A stretch of DNA of 64,000 nt from JAAZVM01 sp041694155 (GTDB taxonomy: Bacteria > Patescibacteriota > Gracilibacteria > BD1-5 > UBA6164): contig JASMTS010000006.1 of the NCBI GenBank assembly GCA_041694155.1, positions 124,001 through 188,000 on the forward strand, given 5' to 3'. Below the pieces are notes generated by a model. The model made no database searches, was not told the DNA's origin, and saw only the letters and a list, made by a program, of their open reading frames with translations. Position 1 is the first letter of the stretch, and the number at the start of each line of letters is the position of its first letter. This document shows, piece after piece, positions 1 through 7,199 of this stretch. Position numbers and translations under genes: made by a program.

Positions 1-81
1 GTGAAAAAATCATGATATGGTAAAGAAAACTGACCTGAATGATTAAAAGCTTTTACCAATAAAAAAGTTATTGTATATTAG
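1..81 (+). CDS. Aldehyde dehydrogenase, C-terminal fragment
   Basis: Only the last 26 codons are inside the window, ending at TAG 79-81. The peptide has the aldehyde dehydrogenase tail pattern K-x-S-G-Y-G-x-E-x-G-P-E-G followed by F-T-N-K-K, as in succinate-semialdehyde and related NAD(P)-dependent dehydrogenases. Three of the four glycines of that pattern are encoded by TGA (13-15, 31-33, 40-42), which is direct evidence for TGA = Gly at the edge of the window. Substrate cannot be inferred from this fragment. A strong intrinsic terminator follows. Confidence 0.85.
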
Positions 82-100
82 TAGATTATAAAACAAAAAA

Positions 101-142
101 AATAAACCTAATTTTTTAAAGGTTTATTTTTTTGTTTTTTTT
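101..142 (+). terminator. Intrinsic terminator after aldehyde dehydrogenase
   Basis: A 9-bp stem (101-109 with 120-128) closes an A/T loop and is followed by a T-rich tract to 142. Confidence 0.8.
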
Positions 143-200
143 ATAAAAAATATTATATTATATTCGATATAACTCAATAGTTAGCATGAAAAAACTAAAT

Positions 201-209
201 GGGGGGGGG
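201..209 (+). repeat. G9 homopolymer tract
   Basis: Nine consecutive G in an otherwise AT-rich stretch, 7 bases before an ATG at 217. It could act as a Shine-Dalgarno-like element for that ATG. It also lies inside a reading frame that starts at ATG 186, which a one-base length change would join to the frame starting at 217. Confidence 0.7.
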
Positions 210-216
210 TGATTTT

Positions 217-348
217 ATGTTAGAGATTTTTTTATCTTTATTGATATATCGAGCTTTGGTAGTAGTATTACCATTAACATTTAAGTTAATAGATGCGAAA
301 TTTGTAAAAAAGGAGAAAGAGAATACTCTAAAAATAAAATTATTATAA
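217..348 (+). CDS. Possible 43-aa hydrophobic peptide behind a G9 tract
   Basis: ATG 217 to TAA 346-348 gives 43 residues with one hydrophobic segment (about residues 4-25) and a basic tail, so a small single-pass membrane peptide if translated. The G9 run sits at ribosome-binding distance. A second ATG at 186 opens the other frame and reads through the G tract and a TGA into 32 residues. If one G were lost, ATG 186 would run into this frame and give a 53-residue peptide. A terminator follows at 369, so this may be a small independent transcript. I recognise no family. The region 82-500 holds nothing else except two terminators and the dapD promoter. Confidence 0.35.
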   Translation: MLEIFLSLLIYRALVVVLPLTFKLIDAKFVKKEKENTLKIKLL

Positions 349-368
349 ATAGGGTATTATATAATATT

Positions 369-399
369 AGCTCAATAAAATTTTATTGAGCTTTTTGTT
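369..399 (+). terminator. Intrinsic terminator
   Basis: Stem 369-377 with 384-392 (AGCTCAATA and its complement), followed by a T-rich tail. It separates the micro-ORF from the dapD promoter. Confidence 0.8.
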
Positions 400-423
400 T
401 TTAGAAAAATATTTAAACATTCA

Positions 424-500
424 TTGACTTAATAATATTTTTGTGTATAGTCTTTTTCACTATTTTTATAGTGTAAAAATCAATACAAAAGGAGACATTT
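424..500 (+). promoter_or_regulatory. dapD promoter, leader hairpin and Shine-Dalgarno
   Basis: A -35-like TTGACT (424-429) and -10-like TATAGT (446-451) are separated by 16 bases. They are followed by a perfect 6-bp hairpin CACTAT/ATAGTG with a TTTT loop (459-474). A clear AAAGGAG (488-494) precedes ATG 501. Most genes in the window have no such clear ribosome-binding site. Confidence 0.6.
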
Positions 501-1544
501 ATGTCCAACAATATTTTCGCAGCTGGTTTGGGTGTTGCTACTACCGATAGCAATGGTAAAGTGATTGAGATGTTTTATCATAAAGCATTTGTTCAATCAG
601 AAAAAAACATGGGGCCTGTTTCTGATTTTGTCAGAATCTGTAAGGAGATCTTTGATTATCAGGGCGGCAATATGACTTACTCTATTGCTGAAATGAATAT
701 TGATCATTTGAAAGATATTTTCAATGGTCACTCTGGTACTATCAAGTTTCTTGATGCTGTGAAATCTGCGCAGGATAGAGCCTATATCACCATTCTACAA
801 AAAGATGAGGCACCAAAAGATATTTTTGAGTCCTATCTCAAGCTTACTCTTTTGTCCAACCGTTTGGTTAAGCCAAATTGTCAAAATTTGGATGGCATCT
901 TTGCTAACTTGCCAAATCTGGTGTGGACGAGTCAAGGACCAATATCTGTAGATGATTTTGCAGATAGGCAACTTTCTGCAAAAGTCGCTGGTGTCAATCT
1001 GGAAGTTTACAGTGTTGATAAATTTCCAAAAATGCTCAACTATGTCGTACCAAAAGGTATTCGTGTGGGTGATGCTGCTCGTGTTAGACTGGGAGCTCAC
1101 CTCTCAGAAGGTACTACTGTAATGCATGAAGGTTTTGTTAACTTCAATGCTGGTACTCTTGGTAAAGGTATGATTGAAGGTCGTATTTCTGCTGGTGTCG
1201 TTGTTGGTGACGGTAGTGACCTTGGTGGTGGCTGTTCTACTATGGGTACTCTCAGCGGTGGTAATGATACTCGTATTAGTGTAGGTAAGGATTGCCTTAT
1301 CGGTGCTAATGCTGGTGTTGGTATTCCTCTGGGTGACCGTTGTGTTATTGAAGCGGGACTTTATGTCACTGCTGGTTCAAAAGTTACTTATCTTGGTGAT
1401 AATAATTTTCCTAGGCTTCTTAAGGCTTCTGAATTTGCTGGTTGTGATGATCTTCTTTTTAGACGTAATTCACATTCTGGTAGAATAGAAGTTATTAAGA
1501 AAACAAATAAAGTGGAGCTTAATGAAGAGCTTCATAAAAATTAA
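501..1544 (+). CDS. dapD: Tetrahydrodipicolinate N-succinyltransferase (DapD)
   Basis: Transfers succinyl from succinyl-CoA to tetrahydrodipicolinate in the succinylase route to diaminopimelate and lysine. The 347 residues match the long actinobacterial-type DapD: an N-terminal domain, a V-D-K-F-P-K-M linker, then a left-handed beta-helix core with R-L-G-A-H-L, T-T-V-M-H-E-G-F-V-N and G-R-I-S-A-G-V-V-V-G-D-G-S-D, and the family tail L-L-F-R-R-N-S ending in L-N-E-E-L-H-K-N. Start set by AAAGGAG 7 bases upstream. Oddities: it has about 39 glycines and none uses TGA, it uses CGT arginine more than its neighbours, and no other dap gene is in the window. The TGA-free coding suggests either recent transfer from a standard-code donor or selection for high expression; I cannot decide which. 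Confidence 0.93.
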   Translation: MSNNIFAAGLGVATTDSNGKVIEMFYHKAFVQSEKNMGPVSDFVRICKEIFDYQGGNMTYSIAEMNIDHLKDIFNGHSGTIKFLDAVKSAQDRAYITILQKDEAPKDIFESYLKLTLLSNRLVKPNCQNLDGIFANLPNLVWTSQGPISVDDFADRQLSAKVAGVNLEVYSVDKFPKMLNYVVPKGIRVGDAARVRLGAHLSEGTTVMHEGFVNFNAGTLGKGMIEGRISAGVVVGDGSDLGGGCSTMGTLSGGNDTRISVGKDCLIGANAGVGIPLGDRCVIEAGLYVTAGSKVTYLGDNNFPRLLKASEFAGCDDLLFRRNSHSGRIEVIKKTNKVELNEELHKN

Positions 1545-1557
1545 AAAGGAGTAAATA

Positions 1558-1600
1558 AACCCCAACAATTCTAAAAATGAATTGTTGGGTTATTTTTTTG
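1558..1600 (+). terminator. Intrinsic terminator after dapD
   Basis: 11-bp stem 1561-1571 with 1579-1589, followed by a T-run. An AAGGAG-like motif lies between the dapD stop and the hairpin with no gene behind it. Confidence 0.85.
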
Positions 1601-1668
1601 TTTATTTTTTTTTATTTTGTTATTATTTATATATACTATATATAACTTTTTAGAATAATATAAAATAT

Positions 1669-2796
1669 ATGATTTATGATGTTATAATTGTTTGAGCTTG
1701 AGCTGCATGACTTTTTGCTTGAATAAATTTGGAAAAAAAATATAAAAAATTGATACTAGAAAAAACTGCCAAGCCATGAATGAAAGTTTTGCTTTCATGA
1801 TGAGAAAGAGCAAATGTAAGTAATATGGATATAGAACCAACAAGAGATTATTTTACACAAAATAAAAATTTTCTTCATAGTATATTTTCTCGTTATACAA
1901 ACTGGGATATAATGAGTTATTTTGCAACTAATGGTATAAATATAGTAGAAGAAGATAGAAGTAGATTAATACTTGAAAGTTGAGATAGTAAAGAGCTTCT
2001 TAATTGTCTACTGGATAATATTAAAAGCAATAATTGTGAATTGAAAGTAAATCAAGATGTAAAAGATATAACATTAAATAAAGACTGAAATTATACAGTA
2101 GTTATAGAATGATGAAATAAGTATATATCCAAAAATGTTATAGTATCTAGTTGATGAAAAAGTTTTGCTCATATAGGTACTACTGGAGAATGATATAGTA
2201 TAGCAAAAAAACTTTGACTAAAAATAGTTACTCCATATAGAACTCTTTGCTGAATGGCTACCAAAAAAGACTTAAGTGAAGTTAGTGGTGTTAGCTGTAA
2301 TGTGGATATGAGAGTTGTAGATAAAAATAACAAAAAACCTATCTATAGCGAAATATGACCTATACTTTTTACACATTTTGGAATAAGTTGACCTATTGTT
2401 CATAATTTATCAAATTCAATATGAGAATATTTAAATAATTTATGATTGGAGGAAAAAGATTTTGAAAAATATATATTGGATAATTTGAGTCTTGATTTAT
2501 ATTTTGATATAGATAATACTCCCAAAAGATTAATAAAATTTTTTGAATTGTCTCAAGAAAATAATTATATGAATATTGAATTGCAAAATTGGAGGTCTTG
2601 GAAAGAAGCAAAGGCTACTTGATGATGAATTGATACTGATGAATTGGATAATCATATGCAATCAAAAAAATACCCATGATTATATTTTATCTGAGAGGTA
2701 GTAGATATTACTGGTAAAACAGGATGATTTAATCTACAGTGGGCATGGAGTAGTGCTTATGTTTCAGCTTTGGAAATAAACAAAAACTTGAAATAA
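1669..2796 (+). CDS. HI0933/BaiN-family FAD-dependent oxidoreductase
   Basis: 375 residues when TGA is read as Gly. An N-terminal FAD dinucleotide-binding motif G-A-G-A-A-G-L lies at residues 9-15. It is followed by the family's S-G-G-x-R motif near residue 43, here S-G-G-E-R-A-N-V-S-N instead of the usual S-G-G-G-R-C-N, and a C-terminal G-L-Y-F-I-G-E-V-x-D-x-x-G-K-T-G-G-F-N signature. This family (YhiN/BaiN, aminoacetone oxidase-like) consists of flavoproteins of mostly uncertain substrate. The cysteine to alanine change in the S-G-G-x-R-x-N motif is worth noting. The start is the first ATG giving the complete FAD motif; there is no clear ribosome-binding site. The next gene, trpS, starts 54 bases downstream in the same direction. 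Confidence 0.88.
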
Positions 2797-2850
2797 AAAT
2801 AAAAAATAGTTATATTATAAAATAGTTATATAAATAAAAATAATACTAAG

Positions 2851-3828
2851 ATGAAAAAAATACTTACTTGAATCAAGCCAACATGAAATTGAATGCATAT
2901 ATGAAATTATTTTGGTGCTTTTAAGCCATTTATGGACTTGACCAAATGAAAAAAAGCATTTATTTTTATAGCAGACTATCACTCTCTTACTTCTGTTCAT
3001 GATAAAGAAATAATGGAGAGAAATAAACTTAGAATGTTAAAAGAATACTTTGCTCTTTTACCTGAAGATACAGATATAGTTGTATATGAGCAATCAAAAA
3101 TCGATCATATAAATGATATAACATGGATACTTTCTAGTGTTACTCCATATAGTCTTATGCTTAGGGCTCATAGTTTTAAGGATGCCAAGGAAAAAAATAA
3201 TGAAATAAATATGGCTACATTCAATTATCCTATACTTATGGCTGCTGATATTGTTACATATGATACTGATTTGGTTCCTGTTTGAAAAGATCAAATACAA
3301 CACTTGGAATTTGCTCGTGATATAGCAGGTAATTTTAACAAAACATTTAAAACCGATTTATTTAAATTACCAGAACAATATATTCAAGAACAAGTTATGA
3401 CTATACCTGGTACTGATGGTAGAAAAATGAGTAAAAGTTATGATAATTTTATAGGTATATTTGATGATAAAAAAACTCTTAAGAAAAAAATAATGTCTAT
3501 AGTTACTGGTAGTGAATCATTAGAAGAACCAAAAGATCCAGAAAAATGTAATATATTTGCCCTTATAAAGCTTTTTGCTACACAGCAAAAGCAAGAAGAA
3601 ATTGCTTCTAAATATAAGGCAGGGAATTATTGATATGGTCATGCCAAATTAGAACTACTTGATATTATCTTGGATTACTTCAAAGATGCTAGAGAAAGAT
3701 TTGATAGTTTTGATAAAGATATGTCTTATATATACAAAAAATTAGAATATTGAAATACTATAGCAAATGAACTTGCTACAAAAAAATACAATCAAATGAT
3801 GAGTATAATATGACTAAAAAGAGATTAA
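2851..3828 (+). CDS. trpS: Tryptophanyl-tRNA synthetase
   Basis: Charges tRNA-Trp with tryptophan. The 325-residue length is normal for bacterial TrpRS. The class I signatures are HIGN (residues 16-19), a G-K-D-Q-x-Q-H motif near residue 145 and KMSKS at residues 192-196. TGA codons fall in invariant glycine positions, including the G of HIGN. The first ATG in frame gives the usual short N-terminus before the ATP-binding motif. Its stop codon lies inside the terminator stem, and the next gene downstream is a TrpR-superfamily regulator with its own promoter. Confidence 0.96.
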
Positions 3829-3850
3829 TTATTAATTAATCTCTTTTTTT
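3816..3850 (+). terminator. Intrinsic terminator overlapping the trpS stop
   Basis: A 14-bp stem starts at 3816, inside the last codons of trpS, and ends in a T8 run. Confidence 0.85.
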
Positions 3851-3938
3851 GTTGTTAAAAGTTTTTAACACTAGTTTATTGTCTAATCTAAGCCATTTTT
3901 AGAGTTTTTAACAATCGATTATAATAATATTTTGACTT

Positions 3939-3969
3939 TTGACTTTAGTTGAATAAAGTGAGTTATAAC
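3939..3969 (+). promoter_or_regulatory. Promoter of the TrpR-like gene
   Basis: A -35-like TTGACT (3939-3944) and -10-like TATAAC (3964-3969) are 19 bases apart. A palindromic half-operator (3943-3958) fills the spacer between them. Confidence 0.5.
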
Positions 3970-3991
3970 AAAATTCTTTAGTTAACTAAAG
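3943..3991 (+). promoter_or_regulatory. Tandem trp-operator-like palindromes
   Basis: CTTTAGTTGAATAAAG (3943-3958, imperfect) and CTTTAGTTAACTAAAG (3976-3991, a perfect 16-bp palindrome) lie 33 bases apart, about three helical turns. Both are followed by TGA. The core TAGTTAACTA of the second equals the core of the Escherichia coli trp operator. The first lies between the -35 and -10 elements and the second near the expected transcription start, the classic position for repression. Autoregulation by the adjacent TrpR-like protein is an inference. Confidence 0.55.
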
Positions 3992-4036
3992 TGACTTTTT
4001 AACATAAATATTTTATTATTAATACTTTTTAACATT

Positions 4037-4327
4037 ATGAAAAAAAACGAATTAGCATATGAAATAGATGATTTGTTGACTATATTTGCTAGTATGGATT
4101 CTAAAGAAAGGACTTTTGAATTTTTACTTGATATTATGAGCGAAAAAGAGTTACTTGATTTGTCTAGAAAATTTGAAGTTGCAAAAATGCTAGAAGAATG
4201 AATATCGTACTCTAGAATAGAAAAAAAGACTGGTATGAGTTCAGCTACTATATCAAAAGTATCTAAGTCATTAAATAGTGAAAATTTGGGTTATAGAAAT
4301 GCTATTAATATATTACAGTGATTATAG
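4037..4327 (+). CDS. TrpR-superfamily (YerC/YecD-like) transcriptional regulator
   Basis: 96 residues. An N-terminal helical dimerisation region carries the S-x-K-E-R-T-F-E-F-L-x-D-I-M and E-K-E-L-L-D-L-S-R-K-F-E-V-A-K-M-L pattern of the Trp-repressor/YerC family. A helix-turn-helix follows, with S-Y-S-R-I-E-K-K-T-G-M-S-S-A-T-I-S-K-V at about residues 58-76. YerC proteins are compact DNA-binding regulators; whether this one binds tryptophan cannot be seen. It lies just downstream of trpS and directly behind two palindromes with a trp-operator core, which makes tryptophan-linked autoregulation plausible. No Shine-Dalgarno sequence is seen. Confidence 0.88.
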
Positions 4328-4329
4328 TA

Positions 4330-4357
4330 TTGACTTTTAAACTATATTATATATTAT
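4330..4357 (+). promoter_or_regulatory. Promoter of the 4377 gene
   Basis: TTGACT (4330-4335) and TATTAT (4352-4357) with a 16-base spacer, 19 bases before ATG 4377. Confidence 0.45.
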
Positions 4358-4376
4358 AGGCAAACGTTTAACCAAA

Positions 4377-4808
4377 ATGGAAAGATATCTTAAGGAGATA
4401 TTGATCGTGGATAATAAATCAAATCCTGTTTTAAAGAAGTATAGTCCAAATCTTGTGTACTTTCACTTTGGTGACTCTATCAATAGTGAGAGTGGCGAGT
4501 TTTTTGTTAGTGATACACTTCTTAAAGCTATCGTTACTTCCAAAAAGCCCATAATCTTAACAGAAGATGATTTTTCTGTTATCATCTATAAACTTGATTT
4601 TGTAGAGAGGGATCTTACTGAGCTTATGCATAAAAATCTAACAATAAAAACTAAGCCAATACTCAGAAGTATTCCTGATACTGGCTTTATATATGTTGCA
4701 GGCTCAAAAGTAAGACCCAAGACTGGCTTTTTAGAGGTAACATCAGAAGACAATACAGTGCTTTATACAGCATCTGTAATGAAAAAAGCAGTTAAACGTA
4801 TTTGATAA
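4377..4808 (+). CDS. Hypothetical protein ending in tandem TGA-TAA
   Basis: 143 residues, no family recognised. It is soluble with no signal or membrane segment, and has a hydrophobic beta-rich middle (N-L-V-Y-F-H-F-G-D) and a lysine-rich end. The body contains no TGA. The only TGA (4803-4805) is the last codon before TAA 4806-4808, so the protein would gain just one C-terminal glycine over its standard-code form. It also uses more C-ending codons than its neighbours. Like dapD it is followed by a perfect AGGAGG-type motif with no gene behind it and then a terminator. Both features fit import from a standard-code organism, but this is inference. Confidence 0.7.
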
Positions 4809-4826
4809 AAAAAGGAGGTAACAAAA

Positions 4827-4858
4827 AAGAAGTCTAAATAAAATTTAGACTTCTTTTT
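4827..4858. terminator. Bidirectional terminator between 4377 gene and tsaC
   Basis: 13-bp stem AAGAAGTCTAAAT with its complement, flanked by A and T runs. It serves the plus gene and also overlaps the end of tsaC on the minus strand. Confidence 0.85.
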
Positions 4859-5420
4859 ACTTTCTCAAAAATTTTTGTTCACAAGTATCTCAAACAAATT
4901 CAAATATTTCACTTGGTGGGTTTTGTTCTAATGGTCACATATTTTCTCATACAAATTTTATTATTCATTTGTCTAAATAATAAGAAAATTTATCTTTTAT
5001 TTCTTTTGGAGTATACATTTCTTTTTCACCTGAAAAATTAGCACTAGTCAAAAATATTGGTCCTACTTCTTTTAATAATCTTTTTTGTATATTATTATGG
5101 GCAACTCTTATGGCTATTTTTTGATATTGTCATCTATTTATAAACTCTTCTCATGAATCTTCATCTACAAAATTTATCCATACTTTTATTGGCATACTAT
5201 CAGTAAGAATAGTAAAAGGTTTTGGATAATTTTTTAGAAATGTTATTTGCTCTAGAGTCAATTCAGTATTTTGTGCTAGCCATTCAAAATCAGGAACCAT
5301 AACAGCTAATGGTTTATCATAACTTCTTTTTTTTATTTTGTATATTTTGTTATAGCTTTTTATGTCATCAACACTACATGCTATTCAATAACATGTATCA
5401 GTTGGTAATATATAAATCAT
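4857..5420 (-). CDS. tsaC: Threonylcarbamoyl-AMP synthase (TsaC/Sua5/YrdC)
   Basis: Makes threonylcarbamoyl-adenylate from threonine, bicarbonate and ATP for the t6A modification of ANN-decoding tRNAs. The 187 residues have the YrdC layout: an early P-T-D-T-C-Y-G-I (residues 6-13), then K-K-R-x-x-x-K-P-L, L-T-x-x-x-P-K-P-F-T-I-L, a P-I-F-L-T-S-A-N-x-S-G motif and a closing glycine/serine-rich end. The single YrdC domain without a Sua5 C-terminal domain indicates the short TsaC form. It follows rsmG after 22 bases in the same direction, so the two are probably co-transcribed. Confidence 0.92.
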
Positions 5421-5442
5421 TTTTTATTAATTAATTATAAAA

Positions 5443-6129
5443 TTATTTTATAGGATTATTAAGAGGTATACCTGTTTTTCTAGGGTATTTTGTGTGAGTT
5501 TTTGATATTTTTTCTATAAAAACTATTGTTCTTTCTTGTCATGCTAGAGAGTAGTTTTTTACTTTTAATATTTTTGCTCCCAGTCTAGAAAGTGCTTTTT
5601 TAGCTGTTTTTAATTCGTCTTTGTCATCTAGTTTGTATGCACAAAAAATTCATCATACTTTTAATAAAGGTATAACATATTCAAGCAATGTAGGAAAAAA
5701 TGCAGTAGCTCTGCTAGTAACAAAATCAAAACTTTCTCTATATTGTATATTTTGTCATAATTCTTCAGCTCTACCATTTAATGTAGAAACATTTGTTAAT
5801 CATAAATCATTTATAAATCAGTCTATAGCTTTTAGTTTTTTTCATACACTGTCTATTCATACAAACTGGGCTTCAGGATTTGTTATTGCAAGTGGTATTA
5901 GAGGGAAACCTCATCCTGTTCACATGTCTGCTATTTTTCATTCCAAATCTATAAAAATATTTAACATTATAGAGTCTATAAAATGTTTTTCTATTATTCA
6001 TTCATCAACTCTAATAGCTGAAAGATTTATTTGTGAATTTGTTTCTTTGAATAATTCTAAAAATTTTTCAAACTTAATCATTTCATCTTTTTCTAATTCT
6101 ATAGAATACTTGCTAAATAATTCTTGCAT
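5443..6129 (-). CDS. rsmG: 16S rRNA (guanine527-N7)-methyltransferase RsmG
   Basis: Methylates G527 of 16S rRNA using S-adenosylmethionine. The 228 residues follow the GidB fold: N-L-S-A-I-R near residue 42, H-F-I-D-S-I-M, the SAM-binding D-M-G-T-G-G-G-F-P near residue 73, G-I-D-S-x-G-K-K-L, then V-T-S-R-A and the conserved basic end K-Y-P-R-K-x-G-x-P-x-x-N-P-I. Several SAM-site glycines are TGA codons. A spurious plus-strand frame across the same region is only a shadow. It is the first gene of the probable rsmG-tsaC operon. Confidence 0.95.
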
Positions 6130-6304
6130 TTAATAATTGTTATTTTTTTAATTTTCTTAATTTTATAATTAACTCGACAAAAATCAAGTGTAAATGATTT
6201 TTAAATAAATTAAAAAAAATAAATATTTTAATGTTTTTTTAATATTTACTAAATATTATTAAATAGATTTTGCAAAATCTACTTAATTGTTAATATATTT
6301 TTAT

Positions 6305-7075
6305 ATGAAAAAAATATTTATGAAAAAAATTACAATTATATTTTTATTAAGTTTTTTTATTTTCTCAAATATACAAGCTTATAATATTACTAAAAATGAG
6401 CAAAATTTATTAAATAATTTTTCTGAAAAATTAGAAAATTTAGATAAATATGAATTAGAAAATATTAATCAAAAAATAACTTTAGCTTTAGAACAAGAAA
6501 AATATGATAATTCATGAAAAGTAATATTTTTATTAAGTACAATTCAAAAATATGTAAATAATGAAATACAAAAAAAATGAAAAATTGTATACAGTCATTA
6601 TGATTTTATTTTAGATTTTTCTGACTTAAAGAATGTTTTATGATTTAGTCATAATGTATTTGTTGCTAAAGTAGTAAAAAATAAATGAACTAATCTTAAC
6701 TCAAATGGTGACTTAACTACTGATTTTGAGGTAAAAGTTTTATATAATATAAAATGAAATTTAAAATGAAATATAGATACTGTTTTTCAAGGTTGATATG
6801 ATAAAAATAATATATTGAATATATGATATGATAATATATTTTTAGAAGAATGAAAAAAGTATATATTAGTTACAATGTGAGATATTCATAAAATTTCATC
6901 TCATGCAAATTGAGTTACACCACTATCTAAAAAAGCTACAGATCAAAATATAAAAAAAATAAATGATTTTATAAAAGCATATATAAATGAAAATAATTTT
7001 GATACTCCAAATAGTTTTAAATCTTTAAATTCTAATGAAAAGGATAGATTATATGAGATAAATAAATTATATTAA
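6305..7075 (+). CDS. Secreted protein of unknown function
   Basis: 256 residues with an N-terminal signal peptide: basic start, hydrophobic core F-L-L-S-F-F-I-F, and a small-residue site near A-Y-N. The start could be ATG 6305 or 6320; an upstream ATG at 6287 would give an odd leader. The middle reads H-N-V-F-V-A-K-V-V, then F-E-V-K-V-L-Y-N-I-K-G-N-L-K-G and a glycine-containing strand, then E-G-K-K-Y-I-L-V. I recall this pattern from small secreted or lipoprotein families of Gram-positive bacteria. I cannot name a function. It stands alone between a divergent operon and a terminator. Confidence 0.75.
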
Positions 7076-7110
7076 ATAATTTTTATTATCTAACTTTTGC
7101 AAAATCATTA

Positions 7111-7140
7111 AAAACAATAGATTTTTCTATTGTTTTTTTA
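7111..7140 (+). terminator. Intrinsic terminator
   Basis: 10-bp stem AAAACAATAG / CTATTGTTTT with a 6-base T-rich loop, then a T-run. Confidence 0.8.
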
Positions 7141-7199
7141 TTTGCTTTTTTAATCTCTAGTATATAATTAGTGTATATATTTATTATAAATAATATTTT

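Noticed and set aside
2393..2611. Minus-strand 72-codon frame
   Set aside because: Shadow within the HI0933-family flavoprotein gene.
5621..6133. Long plus-strand frame of 170 codons
   Set aside because: It lies entirely inside rsmG on the opposite strand and has no family features; a shadow caused by TCA (TGA on the minus strand) being common.
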